64,000 nt of DNA from Membranipora membranacea (Eukaryota > Bryozoa > Gymnolaemata > Cheilostomatida > Membraniporidae): the NCBI GenBank assembly GCA_914767715.1, contig OU612073.1, positions 22,508,001 to 22,572,000 on the forward strand. Direction: 5' to 3'. The number at the start of each line of letters is the position of its first letter. The stretch's first letter is position 1. Below the pieces are notes generated by a model. That model searched no databases. It saw only the letters and a program-made list of their open reading frames with translations, and had not been told where the DNA came from. A program made the translations under genes and the position numbers. Positions 34,499 through 64,000 of the stretch are shown piece after piece.

Positions 34499-64000
<29,502 letters not shown>

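Overview
The window is nuclear DNA of an invertebrate metazoan. The genes are AT-rich, split by GT-AG introns and led by TATA boxes, and the repeats include foldback elements, minisatellites, tRNA-derived SINEs and a tyrosine-recombinase retrotransposon. The clearest gene is a cubilin orthologue with the same EGF/CUB layout as the vertebrate protein. Together with D8C-domain secreted proteins this suggests a marine invertebrate, possibly a deuterostome, but I cannot name the species from sequence alone.

Region 1 (about 1.5-21 kb) holds a family of very small secreted-peptide genes. Three look intact (1832-2231, 8628-8969, 13749-14207), one has a damaged splice acceptor (20687-21026), and one is a broken copy on the minus strand (about 16552-16971). 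They share a 5'UTR exon, a signal-peptide exon with a phase-1 junction, and a last exon that starts with the same codons and then diverges. A conserved leader with a diverging mature part is typical of antimicrobial or other effector peptides. The genes sit among foldback repeats, a three-fold tandem repeat of about 1004 bp, and two minisatellites.

Region 2 (25-30.2 kb) holds two divergently transcribed two-exon genes for secreted proteins with a C-terminal eight-cysteine D8C domain (uromodulin/GP2/OIT3 type). The plus-strand copy (28944-30128, 246 aa) is intact. The minus-strand copy (26106-25076) has exactly the same exon lengths but a nonsense codon at position 39.

Region 3 (34499 to the right edge) is the 5' half of a cubilin (CUBN) gene. 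I could assign 34 exons that keep one reading frame for about 1683 codons: signal peptide, furin-type site, helical trimerisation segment, eight EGF domains, nine complete CUB domains and the start of a tenth.

Region 4 lies inside cubilin intron 5: a nearly complete Ngaro/DIRS-type tyrosine-recombinase retrotransposon on the minus strand (about 37944-45094). It has split direct repeats (A1, then coding modules, then B1-A2 and B2) and codes for an SGNH hydrolase, a basic helical segment, a Gag with zinc-binding motifs, RT-RNase H and a tyrosine recombinase. Each of its three coding modules is followed by a hairpin whose loop is conserved while the stem sequence changes but stays paired. This is the most notable structure in the window. 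tRNA-derived SINEs lie in other cubilin introns.
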